A DNA stretch of 64,000 nucleotides from Acinetobacter lwoffii (GTDB taxonomy: Bacteria > Pseudomonadota > Gammaproteobacteria > Pseudomonadales > Moraxellaceae). Location of the stretch: contig NZ_CP072549.1 of assembly GCF_019343495.1 (NCBI RefSeq), forward strand, positions 2,356,001 through 2,420,000. Reading direction: 5' to 3'. Shown here piece after piece: positions 1-10,490 of the stretch. Position 1 is the stretch's first letter. Each line of letters starts with the position of its first letter. The position numbers and the translations under genes are program-made. Under the pieces are notes generated by a model that saw only the letters and a list, made by a program, of their open reading frames with translations, searched no databases and was not told where the DNA came from.

Positions 1-2
1 AG

Positions 3-34
3 GCTCTTCAAGTCAACTTGAAGGGCTTTTTGTT
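3..34 (+). terminator. Rho-independent terminator of an upstream gene
   Basis: A hairpin with arms CTTCAAG and CTTGAAG around a TCAA loop, extended by flanking GC pairs, is followed by a short T run. It would end a gene lying left of the window and reading toward aceE. Confidence 0.7.
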
Positions 35-103
35 TTATCACTTTTAAGTTAAGTCTCATATTATCACCAACTATTATAATGATTGTATAATAAATCGCCT
101 TTA

Positions 104-133
104 TTGACTATTTTTTGTTATGTAGTGTAATTA
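104..133 (+). promoter_or_regulatory. Candidate sigma-70 promoter for aceEF
   Basis: TTGACT at 104-109 and TAATTA at 128-133 are separated by 18 bases, about 125 bases before the aceE start. The leader holds two direct GCTGAGG copies (183-189 and 198-204). No recognisable PdhR-type operator was seen. The assignment is by consensus only. Confidence 0.35.
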
Positions 134-258
134 TACGTCACCCATCATTTAGTTCCTAAATAGTACTGCTAAATCGCATTCAGCTGAGGCCATACCTGCT
201 GAGGTCTCAAATATGGTACATATAAGAGATTAGATTAGGCTTTTAGGAACTGTAGATT

Positions 259-2961
259 ATGGCGTTTTATGGCGATACAGACGCGCAAGAAACCCAAGAA
301 TGGCAAGATGCATTTGACTCTGTTTTGCAGCACATGGGCACTGAGCGTGCAGCATTTTTGTTAGAAAAACTTTATCAACGCGCAATTGCAAAGCATGTTC
401 CTATTCAGCGTTTAAATACTCCCTACTTAAATACGATTTCTGTTGAAGAACAGCCTGCAATGCCAGGCGACCAGGACATGGAGCGCCGTATTCGCGCGCT
501 GATCCGCTGGAATGCCTTGGCAATGGTATTACGCGCGAATAAAACCGGTGACGATCTCGGTGGTCACCTAGCGAGTTTTGCTTCTTCCGCAACCCTTTAT
601 GATGTGGGCTTTAACCACTTCTTCCGTGCCAACAGCGACAGCTTTGGCGGCGACATGATCTATTATCAAGGTCACTGTGCACCGGGTATTTACGCGCGTT
701 CATTTTTAGAAGGCCGTTTGACTGAAGAGCATCTGAATAATTTCCGTCGTGAAGTAGGCGGTAAAGGTCTGCCATCTTATCCGCATCCTTATTTGATGCC
801 GGACTACTGGCAGTTCCCAACCGTATCGATGGGTCTGGGCCCAATCATGTCGATTTATCAGGCACATATTCAAAAGTACCTGATGAACCGTGGCCTGATC
901 AAAGAAGAAGATCGTAAGGTTTGGGCGTATTTGGGCGATGGCGAGATGGATGAGCCGGAAAGCCTGGGTGCAATTTCTCTGGCAGGTCGTGAAAAGCTCG
1001 ACAACCTGATTTGGGTAGTAAACTGTAACTTACAACGTCTGGATGGTCCGGTACGTGGTAATGGCAAGATCATTCAGGAACTTGAGTCACTATTCCGCGG
1101 CGCAGGCTGGCGTGTGATTAAAGTTGTGTGGGGCCGTCATTGGGATCCACTACTGGATAAAGATAAATCCGGCGCACTGAAAGCAGTGATGGAAGAAGCC
1201 GTCGATGGCGATTTCCAGCGTTACCAGGTAAAAGGTGGTGCTTATGCACGTGAAAAATTCTTCGGAAAATATCCAGAAGCAGCTGAGTTGGTTAAAGACT
1301 TAAGTGACGAAGATATTGATAATCTGAACCGTGGTGGTCACGACCCGTACAAAGTCTTTGCTGCTTATGCCGAAGCATGTACGGCCAAAGGTCAGCCGAC
1401 CGTGATTCTGGCGAAAACCGTGAAAGGTTATGGTTTGTCCGAGGAAATCGAAGCAGTCAACAAAACTCACCAAATCAAGAAGATGCAAATCAATTCTTTG
1501 AAATACGTGCGTGACCGTTTCAATCTTCCTTTCACCGATGAACAGCTTGAAGAAGTACCATTCTACCGTCCAAGCGAAAACTCACCTGAATTGAAATATA
1601 TGAAGGCACGTCGTGAAGCTTTAGGTGGTTACCTGCCTGCACGTCGTAAAGAAAGTGAACAGCTGGCGATTCCTGGACTTTCAGTATTTGATTCGGTCTT
1701 GGCCGGTTCAAATGGTAAAGAACAATCGACCACGATGGTGATGGTGCGTTTAATCTCTGCACTTCTTAAAGAGAAAGCGATTAAAGACCGTGTTGTGCCA
1801 ATCGTGCCTGATGAAGCCCGTACTTTCGGTCTGGAAGGGATGTTCCGTCAGCTCGGTATTTATGCCGCGCATGGCCAGAAATATACCCCGGAAGACCAAG
1901 AACAGCTGATGCATTACCGTGAAGCCAAAGACGGTCACATGTTGCAGGAAGGGATTAACGAAGCCGGTGCGATGAGTGCATGGGCAGCATTGGCAACCAG
2001 TTATTCAACCAATAACCTGCCAATGATTCCGATGTACATGTACTACTCGATGTTTGGTTTCCAGCGTATTGGTGATATTGCATGGGCAGCAGGCGATGCA
2101 CAGGCACAAGGCTTCTTGCTGGGTGCAACTGCGGGTCGTACTACACTGAACGGTGAAGGTTTACAGCATCAGGATGGTCATTCACACATCTTGGCTAATA
2201 CCATTCCAAACTGTGTTTCTTATGACCCATGTTTCGGTTATGAATTGGCAGTGATCGTGCATGACGGTTTACAACGTATGTATGTGAACCAGGAACGTGT
2301 GTTCTATTACCTGACCGTGATGAACGAAAACTACGAACATCCGGAAATGCCAAAAGGTGTTGAAGAAGGCATCAAGCGCGGTATGTACCTGCTTGAGGAA
2401 GATGAAAAAGCCACTGTTCAGTTACTGGGCTCAGGTGTGATTCTGCGTGAAGTGATCAAGGCAGCGAAGATTCTTCGTGAGGAATATCAAATTCATTCAA
2501 ATGTCTACAGCGTAACCAGCTTCAATGAACTGGCACGTGACGGTATGGCATGTGAAGAATACAACCGCTTGCATCCGCTGACTGAAGATGTGAAAGAAGC
2601 ATGGGTATCGAAACAGCTCCGCGGTACTGAAGGTATTGTGGTGTCTGCAACCGATCATATGCGTGCTTATAGCGAACAGATCCGTGCTTATCTTCCAGAT
2701 GGCCGTCCATTCGTAGCATTGGGTACTGACGGTTATGGCCGTTCAGATACACGTGCCAACTTGCGTAGTTACTTCGGTGTCGATGCTGCCCATATTGTGG
2801 TTGCAACCCTGAAAAAACTGGCAGATGAAGGTGAAGTTGATGCGCGTCTGGTAAAAGATGCGATCTCGACTTTTGAGCTTGATACAGATCGTCCAGTGGC
2901 TTGGGCACCTCAAGAAACCCCATCTGTACATGCTGTTGCTGACTACAAAGAGGAGAACTAA
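259..2961 (+). CDS. aceE: Pyruvate dehydrogenase E1 component (homodimeric type)
   Basis: Decarboxylates pyruvate with thiamine diphosphate and passes the acetyl group to the lipoyl domains of AceF, feeding acetyl-CoA into the TCA cycle in the cytoplasm. The 900-residue length matches the single-chain proteobacterial E1p rather than the alpha/beta form. The thiamine diphosphate motif begins at GDG (residues 226-228) and continues through EMDEPES to a VVNCN segment about 25 residues later. It lies two bases upstream of aceF, so the two are co-transcribed. The lpd (E3) gene is not adjacent. The start is the first ATG of the frame, after an AGGAAC-type ribosome site. Confidence 0.97.
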   Translation: MAFYGDTDAQETQEWQDAFDSVLQHMGTERAAFLLEKLYQRAIAKHVPIQRLNTPYLNTISVEEQPAMPGDQDMERRIRALIRWNALAMVLRANKTGDDLGGHLASFASSATLYDVGFNHFFRANSDSFGGDMIYYQGHCAPGIYARSFLEGRLTEEHLNNFRREVGGKGLPSYPHPYLMPDYWQFPTVSMGLGPIMSIYQAHIQKYLMNRGLIKEEDRKVWAYLGDGEMDEPESLGAISLAGREKLDNLIWVVNCNLQRLDGPVRGNGKIIQELESLFRGAGWRVIKVVWGRHWDPLLDKDKSGALKAVMEEAVDGDFQRYQVKGGAYAREKFFGKYPEAAELVKDLSDEDIDNLNRGGHDPYKVFAAYAEACTAKGQPTVILAKTVKGYGLSEEIEAVNKTHQIKKMQINSLKYVRDRFNLPFTDEQLEEVPFYRPSENSPELKYMKARREALGGYLPARRKESEQLAIPGLSVFDSVLAGSNGKEQSTTMVMVRLISALLKEKAIKDRVVPIVPDEARTFGLEGMFRQLGIYAAHGQKYTPEDQEQLMHYREAKDGHMLQEGINEAGAMSAWAALATSYSTNNLPMIPMYMYYSMFGFQRIGDIAWAAGDAQAQGFLLGATAGRTTLNGEGLQHQDGHSHILANTIPNCVSYDPCFGYELAVIVHDGLQRMYVNQERVFYYLTVMNENYEHPEMPKGVEEGIKRGMYLLEEDEKATVQLLGSGVILREVIKAAKILREEYQIHSNVYSVTSFNELARDGMACEEYNRLHPLTEDVKEAWVSKQLRGTEGIVVSATDHMRAYSEQIRAYLPDGRPFVALGTDGYGRSDTRANLRSYFGVDAAHIVVATLKKLADEGEVDARLVKDAISTFELDTDRPVAWAPQETPSVHAVADYKEEN

Positions 2962-2963
2962 GC

Positions 2964-4970
2964 ATGCAAATTACGACTCCTGATATTGGTGTAGATAAGG
3001 CAACAGTGGCCGAAATTCTGGTCAAAGTCGGTGATACGATCGCGATTGATGACAGCATTGTATTGCTTGAATCTGATAAAGCCTCTGTTGAAGTGCCTAG
3101 CACTTCAGCAGGCGTGGTAAAAAGCATTCTGGTCAGCCAGGGTGATGAAGTCGCTGAAGGCGCGGTACTGATTGAGTTACAGGCCGAAGATGGCAACACG
3201 GATGTGGTAGAGCCACAGCAAGCAGATGCATCTGAAAAAACTTCAGAAAATACTCCGACTTCATTGCCGGATCAGGAAATCATACAGGAACTGGCGTCGC
3301 ATCAGCCTAAAGCTTCTGCTGCTCCTGAGGCTCAAGCAAGCTCACAAGTGGTTGATGTACAAATCCCCGATATTGGCGTAGAAAAAGCCACTGTCGGTGA
3401 AATCCTGGTCGCTGTCGGTGATGAAATCGAGGTAGATCAAAGTATCGTAGTGGTGGAATCAGACAAGGCGACTGTTGAAGTGCCAAGTACGGTTTCCGGC
3501 ACGGTGGAATCCATAGAGATTAAAGAAGGCGATACCATTAAAGAAGGTGTGGTCATTCTGAAAGTGAAAACGGCTGTTTCGGCAGCGTCAGCACAGACAG
3601 AAGCATCTCAAGCAACAGTTGCTCAAGCGGCGGCCCAAGAGAAAGCAGTTGAAGCACCACAAATGTCAGCAGCACCTGCAGGTAATGTTGAAGTGATGGT
3701 GCCTGACCTGGGTGTAGATAAGGCGGCTGTGGCTGAAATTTTGGTTCAGGTCGGTGATACGGTTGAAAAAGACCAAAGCATCATCGTGGTGGAATCAGAC
3801 AAGGCGACTGTTGAAGTGCCAAGCACTACAGCCGGCGTGATTAAAGCCATTCATGTGGAACTGGGTCAAAATGTCTCTCAAGGCATTGCACTGGTAACAA
3901 TTGAAGCTGAAGCGCAAGCAGCTGCTGTACCTGTTGCAGCCAAAGCAGAAGAACCTAAAGCGCCTGCTGCAAAAGCAGCATCGGCACCTGCTGCATCTTC
4001 TACTCAAACAGTCGCGACGTCGGATAATGCCGATAAGCTGACCAAAGAGCAGAGTGTGGCTAACTCGAAAGTCTATGCCGGTCCTGCTGTGCGTAAACTG
4101 GCACGTGAACTGGGCGTCGTGTTGGCAGATGTCAAAGCATCTGGCCCACATGCGCGCGTCATGAAAGAAGACCTGAAAGCCTATGTCAAAACGCGTCTTA
4201 CTACGCCACAGGCGGCTCCTGTAGCCGCTGCTGCTCAAGTCGCAGGTCTACCAAAACTGCCAGACTTTAGCGCTTTTGGTGGTGTGGAAGAGAAAGCCTT
4301 GACGCGTTTGCAACAAGTGTCTATTCCACAGTTGTCGCTGAATAATTTCATTCCGCAAGTGACCCAGTTTGATGCAGCAGATATTACTGAACTCGAAGCA
4401 TGGCGTAATGAACTGAAAGGCAACTTCAAGAAAGAAGGCCTGAGCCTGACCATTATGGCATTCATCATCAAAGCAGTTGCGCACTTGTTAAAAGAAGAGC
4501 GTGAATTTGCTGGTCACTTGGCCGATGATGGTAAGTCAGTATTGCTACGTAATGAGATCCATATGGGTATCGCGGTCGCAACGCCAGATGGTTTGACCGT
4601 GCCTGTGCTGCGTCACCCAGATCAGAAGTCAATTAAACAGATTGCCACTGAGCTAGGAACCTTGGGTCAAAAAGCGCGTGACAAGAAATTGTCGCCGAAA
4701 GATCTGCAAGGTGCGAACTTCACTATCACTAGCCTGGGTTCAATCGGCGGTACGGCATTTACGCCATTGGTGAACTGGCCGCAAGTGGCAATTCTGGGGA
4801 TTTCTCCTGCAACCATGCAACCGGTGTGGAATGGTGAAGGCTTTGATCCACGTTTGATGCTGCCGCTTTCATTGTCCTACGATCACCGTGTGATCAATGG
4901 TGCAGATGCTGCTCGTTTCACCAACAAGCTGACCAAGCTGCTCAAAGATATCCGTACTTTATTGATCTAA
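2964..4970 (+). CDS. aceF: Dihydrolipoyllysine acetyltransferase, E2 of pyruvate dehydrogenase, three lipoyl domains
   Basis: E2 core of the pyruvate dehydrogenase complex, transferring acetyl groups from lipoyl arms to CoA. The 668 residues hold three lipoyl domains with the DKA lipoylation lysines at K39, K168 and K280. Ala/Pro/Glu-rich flexible linkers join them. A peripheral subunit-binding domain lies at about 369-405, and the catalytic domain covers about 440-668. The active-site motif reads DHRVING (H641, N645), with Asn where E. coli has Asp. Azotobacter-type E2p enzymes also have Asn, so this is a lineage form rather than a defect. The start codon follows GAGGAG inside the aceE end. 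Domains 2 and 3 share a 38-base identical stretch. Confidence 0.97.
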   Translation: MQITTPDIGVDKATVAEILVKVGDTIAIDDSIVLLESDKASVEVPSTSAGVVKSILVSQGDEVAEGAVLIELQAEDGNTDVVEPQQADASEKTSENTPTSLPDQEIIQELASHQPKASAAPEAQASSQVVDVQIPDIGVEKATVGEILVAVGDEIEVDQSIVVVESDKATVEVPSTVSGTVESIEIKEGDTIKEGVVILKVKTAVSAASAQTEASQATVAQAAAQEKAVEAPQMSAAPAGNVEVMVPDLGVDKAAVAEILVQVGDTVEKDQSIIVVESDKATVEVPSTTAGVIKAIHVELGQNVSQGIALVTIEAEAQAAAVPVAAKAEEPKAPAAKAASAPAASSTQTVATSDNADKLTKEQSVANSKVYAGPAVRKLARELGVVLADVKASGPHARVMKEDLKAYVKTRLTTPQAAPVAAAAQVAGLPKLPDFSAFGGVEEKALTRLQQVSIPQLSLNNFIPQVTQFDAADITELEAWRNELKGNFKKEGLSLTIMAFIIKAVAHLLKEEREFAGHLADDGKSVLLRNEIHMGIAVATPDGLTVPVLRHPDQKSIKQIATELGTLGQKARDKKLSPKDLQGANFTITSLGSIGGTAFTPLVNWPQVAILGISPATMQPVWNGEGFDPRLMLPLSLSYDHRVINGADAARFTNKLTKLLKDIRTLLI

Positions 4971-5033
4971 AAAATCATGTATATGCCCTTTATTTTCTCT
5001 CTCTGGGAGAAATATAAAGAGGGTGTAAAGAGA

Positions 5034-5059
5034 AAAACCCTGCTTCGGCAGGGTTTTTT
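5034..5059 (+). terminator. Terminator of aceEF
   Basis: AAACCCTGC and GCAGGGTTT arms around a TTCG loop, followed by a T run, 64 bases after the aceF stop. Confidence 0.85.
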
Positions 5060-5107
5060 GCTGCTGCATTGAAAAATAATCTATTTGATTCTATACTTGG
5101 CGCACTT

Positions 5108-5246
5108 CATTGGGGAGTAGCCGCCTTTTGCGCAAAGCAGAAGGGTGATGGTCAACATATTTGCTCAACCGAGCATGGTCATCATAGCAAAGAACCAAGT
5201 CAGCTTTTCCAAGCTTTCTTTTGTTGGCAAGACCTTTGATTTACCA
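5108..5246 (+). promoter_or_regulatory. yybP-ykoY manganese riboswitch
   Basis: The diagnostic conserved segments occur in order: GGGGAGUAGC at 5112-5121, GUCAACAUA at 5151-5159, GUCAUCAUAGC near 5178-5188, and GCAAGACCUUU at 5227-5237. The first and last belong to the L1/P1 side of this Mn2+-sensing aptamer. The element sits directly before a manganese-exporter family gene, the usual target. I did not fold it computationally. Confidence 0.88.
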
Positions 5247-5258
5247 CTCTGCAGATTT

Positions 5259-5301
5259 TGGCTAGCAGGAGCGGTGAGTCATTGGTATTGGATGCTAGCC
5301 A
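5259..5301 (+). promoter_or_regulatory. Expression-platform hairpin of the Mn riboswitch
   Basis: A perfect 9-bp inverted repeat (TGGCTAGCA and TGCTAGCCA) encloses 25 bases. It lies between the aptamer and the ATG at 5314, ending 12 bases before the start. It has no U run, so control of ribosome access or an anti-structure is more likely than plain termination. The control mechanism is inferred. Confidence 0.6.
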
Positions 5302-5313
5302 GAGAAAAACCTC

Positions 5314-5889
5314 ATGTATGAATTCCTACTGTCGACTGCAATCGTAGCACTGGCTGAAATGGGTGATAAGACCCAACTGCTGGCATTGCTGCTTGCCGCA
5401 CGTTTTCGCAAACCTGTTCCTATTTTAGTTGCCATTTTATTGGCAACGCTGATTAACCACGGCCTTTCTGCAGTATTGGGACAATGGGTGACCACGGTGA
5501 TCGGGCCGGAGGTGCTACTGTGGATCGTCTCGATTGGCTTTATCGCAATGGCTGTCTGGATGCTGATTCCAGATGAACTCGGGGATGAAAATGCCAGTAT
5601 CAATAAATGGCAAAAATTCGGGGTATTTGGTGCGACCTTTATTCTGTTCTTTCTGGCAGAAATTGGTGACAAAACCCAAATTGCCACAGTTGCACTGGCA
5701 GCACGTTTCGATAGCGTGTTCTGGGTCATGCTCGGTACTACTTTGGGCATGATGCTGGCCAATGCACCTGCAGTGTTTTTGGGAGATAAGCTGGCAAACA
5801 GATTGCCGATCAGCCTGATTCATAAAATTGGTGCGGCGATTTTCCTGGTAATTGGTGTCGCGACCCTAGCCCAACATTATTTCTTTTAA
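5314..5889 (+). CDS. TMEM165/GDT1 (UPF0016) family manganese exporter
   Basis: A 191-residue inner-membrane protein with about six hydrophobic helices in two homologous halves. Each half carries the family signature E-x-G-D-K-T, at E15 (EMGDKTQ) and E116 (EIGDKTQ). These motifs form the cation-binding site. Bacterial members such as Vibrio MneA export Mn2+. The manganese riboswitch immediately upstream supports the same role here: expression should rise when Mn2+ is in excess. The gene is monocistronic, with a hairpin terminator just downstream. Confidence 0.9.
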   Translation: MYEFLLSTAIVALAEMGDKTQLLALLLAARFRKPVPILVAILLATLINHGLSAVLGQWVTTVIGPEVLLWIVSIGFIAMAVWMLIPDELGDENASINKWQKFGVFGATFILFFLAEIGDKTQIATVALAARFDSVFWVMLGTTLGMMLANAPAVFLGDKLANRLPISLIHKIGAAIFLVIGVATLAQHYFF

Positions 5890-5912
5890 ATTATAAAATA
5901 ACAAATTACATG

Positions 5913-5939
5913 AATCCTGAGCTGAAAACTCGGGATTTT
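5913..5939 (+). terminator. Terminator of the Mn exporter gene
   Basis: AATCCTGAG and CTCGGGATT form a 9-bp stem containing one G-U pair, followed by TTTTT. Confidence 0.8.
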
Positions 5940-6073
5940 TTATGGTTAAAATTCTCTCAAAACATTGATAAATACTGTGATATGGCTAGTTTTATTGATT
6001 GTAAGTTTGATTAATTCCTTATATTTTATACGGGTATAAAAACGTTATTTTTATTATAAATTGGGGAATTTAC

Positions 6074-6871
6074 ATGGCTTTTGAACGCACCACATCGCAG
6101 GTTCTGTTTGATAACGGGACACATAAGTGCATCAGTTTTACCAGTCTGGTCAAAGGTGAAGGCGTTCAGGCAAATCAGTTTCTGATCATTGATCATGAGC
6201 GCGCAGCAGTACTTGATCCGGGTGGTGATTTAACCTATGTGCCGCTGACCATGGAACTGAATAAATACACCCGTTTGACCAACCTGGATTATGTCATGGC
6301 CTCGCACCAGGACCCGGATATCATCACCTCGATGCCGCGCTGGCTAGTGTATACGGACGCCAAAGTGGTGGCATCCAAGCTGTGGGCGCGCTTCTTGCCG
6401 CACTTAAACTCGGCCTTTATGAGTGACCGGATGAAAGGTAACTGGTTAGATCGATTGGTGGAGCTTCCGGATCATGGTCAAATCATCCCGTTGGGTCAAT
6501 CACACATTGTGGCGGTGCCGGCGCATTTTCTGCATTCGGTGGGGAATTTCCAGTTTTATGATCCGATTGCCAAAATCCTGTTTTCAGGTGATATGGGTGC
6601 GTCCATGGTTGAAGATGCCGCCAAGCCACTGGAAAACTTTGCCGCGCATATCCCAAAAATGAAAAGCTTCCATCAACGCTATATGTGCAATAACAAGGTG
6701 ATTCGTCTTTGGGTGAAAATGGTACGCAGCATGGAAATCGAGATGATTGTGCCGCAGCATGGCACACCATTTATCGGCAAAGAGCAGATTACCCAGTTTC
6801 TGGACTGGATTGAAACGCTGGAATGCGGCACTGACCTGATGGATGAAACGGTTTTTACCTGTCCTGAATAG
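6074..6871 (+). CDS. MBL-fold (ODP-type) di-iron protein
   Basis: A 265-residue protein with the metallo-beta-lactamase fold of the flavodiiron/oxygen-binding di-iron branch. The first metal motif reads SHQDPD (around residue 77) instead of the canonical HxHxDH. Further likely ligands are H-bearing segments AHFLHSVGN, LFSGDMG and PQHGTPF. No flavodoxin domain is present, so it is a stand-alone module. Family members bind O2 or NO or act as redox enzymes, but the substrate cannot be read from the sequence. It is preceded by a TATA-rich leader and GGGGAA ribosome site. The next gene follows after about 96 T-rich bases. Confidence 0.7.
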   Translation: MAFERTTSQVLFDNGTHKCISFTSLVKGEGVQANQFLIIDHERAAVLDPGGDLTYVPLTMELNKYTRLTNLDYVMASHQDPDIITSMPRWLVYTDAKVVASKLWARFLPHLNSAFMSDRMKGNWLDRLVELPDHGQIIPLGQSHIVAVPAHFLHSVGNFQFYDPIAKILFSGDMGASMVEDAAKPLENFAAHIPKMKSFHQRYMCNNKVIRLWVKMVRSMEIEMIVPQHGTPFIGKEQITQFLDWIETLECGTDLMDETVFTCPE

Positions 6872-6967
6872 TTCACACAAAAAATAATTTTTTTCTTGTG
6901 TGGAAAAACAACATTTTTTATATTTCTTCTCCAAAAAACTTTTTTTGATGACGAGAACTTATAAGAA

Positions 6968-7333
6968 ATGTTGTCTCAAGTTCCAAAACCGGATGCGTGT
7001 TTAAGCTGCGGGGCGTGCTGCGCCTATTTCAGGGTTTCGTTCTATTGGGCTGAAGGTATTCATATGCCTGAGCACTATACCGAACCTGTGACAGCACTCT
7101 ATTCATGTATGGCTGGAACCAATCAAAAAAATCCACGCTGTATCGCACTTGATGGCACCATCGGCCAGCAGGTCAGCTGCGGTATGTATGAGCAGCGAAG
7201 TTCATCCTGCAAAGAAGTGCAGATTGCCGATGAGCAATGCAATAAGGCTCGTGTTGCACACAATATGTTGCCCTTTGTCCAGATTGAAACTGATGAAGCC
7301 GACAATGATGACAGTTTTGAATACGTCAGCTAA
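6968..7333 (+). CDS. YkgJ-family cysteine cluster protein
   Basis: A 121-residue cytoplasmic protein with an N-terminal C-x2-C-x2-CC cluster (C11, C14, C17, C18). Further cysteines lie in the middle (CMAG, CIAL, CGMYEQR and SSCKE), as in the YkgJ zinc/iron-binding family of unknown function. The C-terminal 20 residues are acidic. A hairpin terminator follows directly. It may be transcribed with the MBL-fold gene, although the 96-base gap is long. Confidence 0.75.
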   Translation: MLSQVPKPDACLSCGACCAYFRVSFYWAEGIHMPEHYTEPVTALYSCMAGTNQKNPRCIALDGTIGQQVSCGMYEQRSSSCKEVQIADEQCNKARVAHNMLPFVQIETDEADNDDSFEYVS

Positions 7334-7341
7334 ATCCACCC

Positions 7342-7365
7342 AAAGCAGAGCTTAGGCTCTGCTTT
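7342..7365 (+). terminator. Terminator after the YkgJ-family gene
   Basis: AAGCAGAGC and GCTCTGCTT stem with a TTAG loop, then TTT, 8 bases after the stop codon. Confidence 0.75.
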
Positions 7366-7522
7366 TCACTTGATTAAAATGATCGGGGTCTATTTAAAAA
7401 TAGGGAACTTCATGATCGGACGTATTATTGATACTGTTTTAGCACCCACATAGATCTGTTTGTACAAAGCTTGAATAAAAAATAATTTTGCAATTGCAAT
7501 GAAATTTAAGCCGATATTTGTT

Positions 7523-7528
7523 TATAAT
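7523..7528 (+). promoter_or_regulatory. -10 box of the guaB promoter
   Basis: A perfect TATAAT lies 30 bases before the guaB ATG. No good -35 was found at 16-18 bases; the nearest TTGCAA is 23 bases away. The 5' leader would be about 20 bases. Confidence 0.5.
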
Positions 7529-7530
7529 AG

Positions 7531-9024
<1,494 letters not shown>

Positions 9025-9045
9025 TCTCTCGTGATTTAAAATTTT

Positions 9046-9077
9046 AAAAAGCCGTCATGCAAATGACGGCTTTTTTA
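9046..9077 (+). terminator. Terminator of guaB
   Basis: AAAAGCCGTCAT and ATGACGGCTTTT stem around a short GCAA loop, ending in a T run. Confidence 0.88.
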
Positions 9078-9147
9078 TTTTAGTGTAAAGTGTGACTCAA
9101 GGAAAAAAATGGGTGATATCAATCATCCGCTAAGAAGTGAGATAAAG

Positions 9148-10479
9148 ATGAGTTATTTTGGTACGGATGGTATTCGTGGAAAGTTTGGCGAATTGCCGAT
9201 TACCCCTGAGTTTGCCCTGAAACTGGGATTTGCGGCTGGTAAAGTTTTAAAACGTCATAGTAAAAAATCCAAACCATTGGTGGTTCTGGGTAAAGATACC
9301 CGTTTGTCTGGCTATATCCTGGAAGCAGCCTTGCAGGCAGGTTTAAATGCCGCTGGCGTTTATGTTCATCTTTTAGGTCCACTACCGACACCGGCGATTG
9401 CTCACTTGACCCGTGCCTTACATGCCAGCTTGGGTATTGTCATTTCCGCTTCGCATAACCCGTATTTTGATAACGGCATTAAGTTCTTCTCTGCGGAAGG
9501 TAAAAAATTGCCAGATGCTTTACAAGACGAAATTAATCAGGAACTTGAAAAAGATTTTGTGATTGAAGATACGGCGAATCTGGGTAAAAGTATCCGGGTT
9601 AAAGATGCCAACGGTCGCTATATTGAATTCTGTAAATCGACGTTCCCGTATCATCTGGATCTGAATGAACTCACCATTGTGGTGGATTGTGCCAATGGTG
9701 CAGCCTATAACGTGGGACCTGCAGTGTTCCGTGAACTGGGCGCACGTGTAATTGCGATTCACAATGAGCCGAGCGGTTTAAATATTAATGAGGGCTGTGG
9801 TTCAACGCATCCGGAAAGCTTGCAACAAGCCGTGATTCAACATCAAGCGGATTTGGGTATTGCCTTTGATGGGGATGCTGACCGTGTGGTTCTCGTAGAT
9901 AAAGCCGGTAATCTGATTGATGGCGACCATATTCTTTATATTCTTGCGACTCAAAGCTCGAAAAAACCGGCAGGTATCGTCGGTACCTTAATGAGCAATA
10001 TGGCGCTGGAACTGGCGCTGGAAAAAGCACAAGTGCCGTTATTACGTGCCAAAGTCGGCGACCGTTATGTATTGCAAGGTCTGGAAGAAAATGGCTGGGT
10101 AATTGGCGGTGAGCCTTCTGGTCATATTCTGACTTTAGACAAGAGCACCACAGGCGACGCCATTATTGCAGCCCTGCAAGTTTTAACCGTGATGGTTGAG
10201 CAGAAAAAAGCTCTGCATGAACTTGTGGCTGACTTTAAACTGTTGCCCAATGTCTTGGTCAATGTACGTTTAAATGCCATGTTTGATCCTTATTCAGTGC
10301 CTGCACTGGCAGCTGAATTTGAAAAAGCCGAACAGCAGCTTAAAGGTCGTGGCCGTTTATTGATTCGTAAATCTGGCACAGAACCTGTCATTCGTGTGAT
10401 GGTCGAAGGCGATGATCTGGCTGAAGTCACCACACTTGCAAACAGCCTGGCAGATGCTGTGCGTGCCAATGCCGCTTAA
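9148..10479 (+). CDS. glmM: Phosphoglucosamine mutase
   Basis: Interconverts glucosamine-6-phosphate and glucosamine-1-phosphate for UDP-GlcNAc, the precursor of peptidoglycan and lipid A. From the ATG at 9148 the protein has 443 residues and begins [11 protein letters not shown], as in the family. The phosphoserine loop ISASHNP puts the catalytic serine at S102, identical to E. coli numbering. The metal loop DGDADR and the C-terminal phosphate loop RKSGTEP are present. An in-frame ATG at 9109 would add 13 atypical residues; the inner ATG, with AAGTGAGATAAAG before it, is preferred. First gene of the glmM-pdxH-recJ run. Confidence 0.95.
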   Translation: MSYFGTDGIRGKFGELPITPEFALKLGFAAGKVLKRHSKKSKPLVVLGKDTRLSGYILEAALQAGLNAAGVYVHLLGPLPTPAIAHLTRALHASLGIVISASHNPYFDNGIKFFSAEGKKLPDALQDEINQELEKDFVIEDTANLGKSIRVKDANGRYIEFCKSTFPYHLDLNELTIVVDCANGAAYNVGPAVFRELGARVIAIHNEPSGLNINEGCGSTHPESLQQAVIQHQADLGIAFDGDADRVVLVDKAGNLIDGDHILYILATQSSKKPAGIVGTLMSNMALELALEKAQVPLLRAKVGDRYVLQGLEENGWVIGGEPSGHILTLDKSTTGDAIIAALQVLTVMVEQKKALHELVADFKLLPNVLVNVRLNAMFDPYSVPALAAEFEKAEQQLKGRGRLLIRKSGTEPVIRVMVEGDDLAEVTTLANSLADAVRANAA

Positions 10480-10490
10480 CAGGAACATAG

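Noticed and set aside
2522..3199. A 225-codon minus-strand open frame across the aceE/aceF junction
   Set aside because: It lies opposite two certain genes, has Ser/Thr-rich antisense composition, no ribosome site and no family likeness.
7412..7453. A 13-residue frame (MIGRIIDTVLAPT) with an AGGGA site between the YkgJ-family gene and guaB
   Set aside because: Too short to support as a gene; it could be a leader peptide or a gene remnant, but nothing else around it confirms either.
9109..9147. A longer glmM start
   Set aside because: The added 13 residues do not resemble the family N-terminus; ATG 9148 begins at the conserved [11 protein letters not shown].
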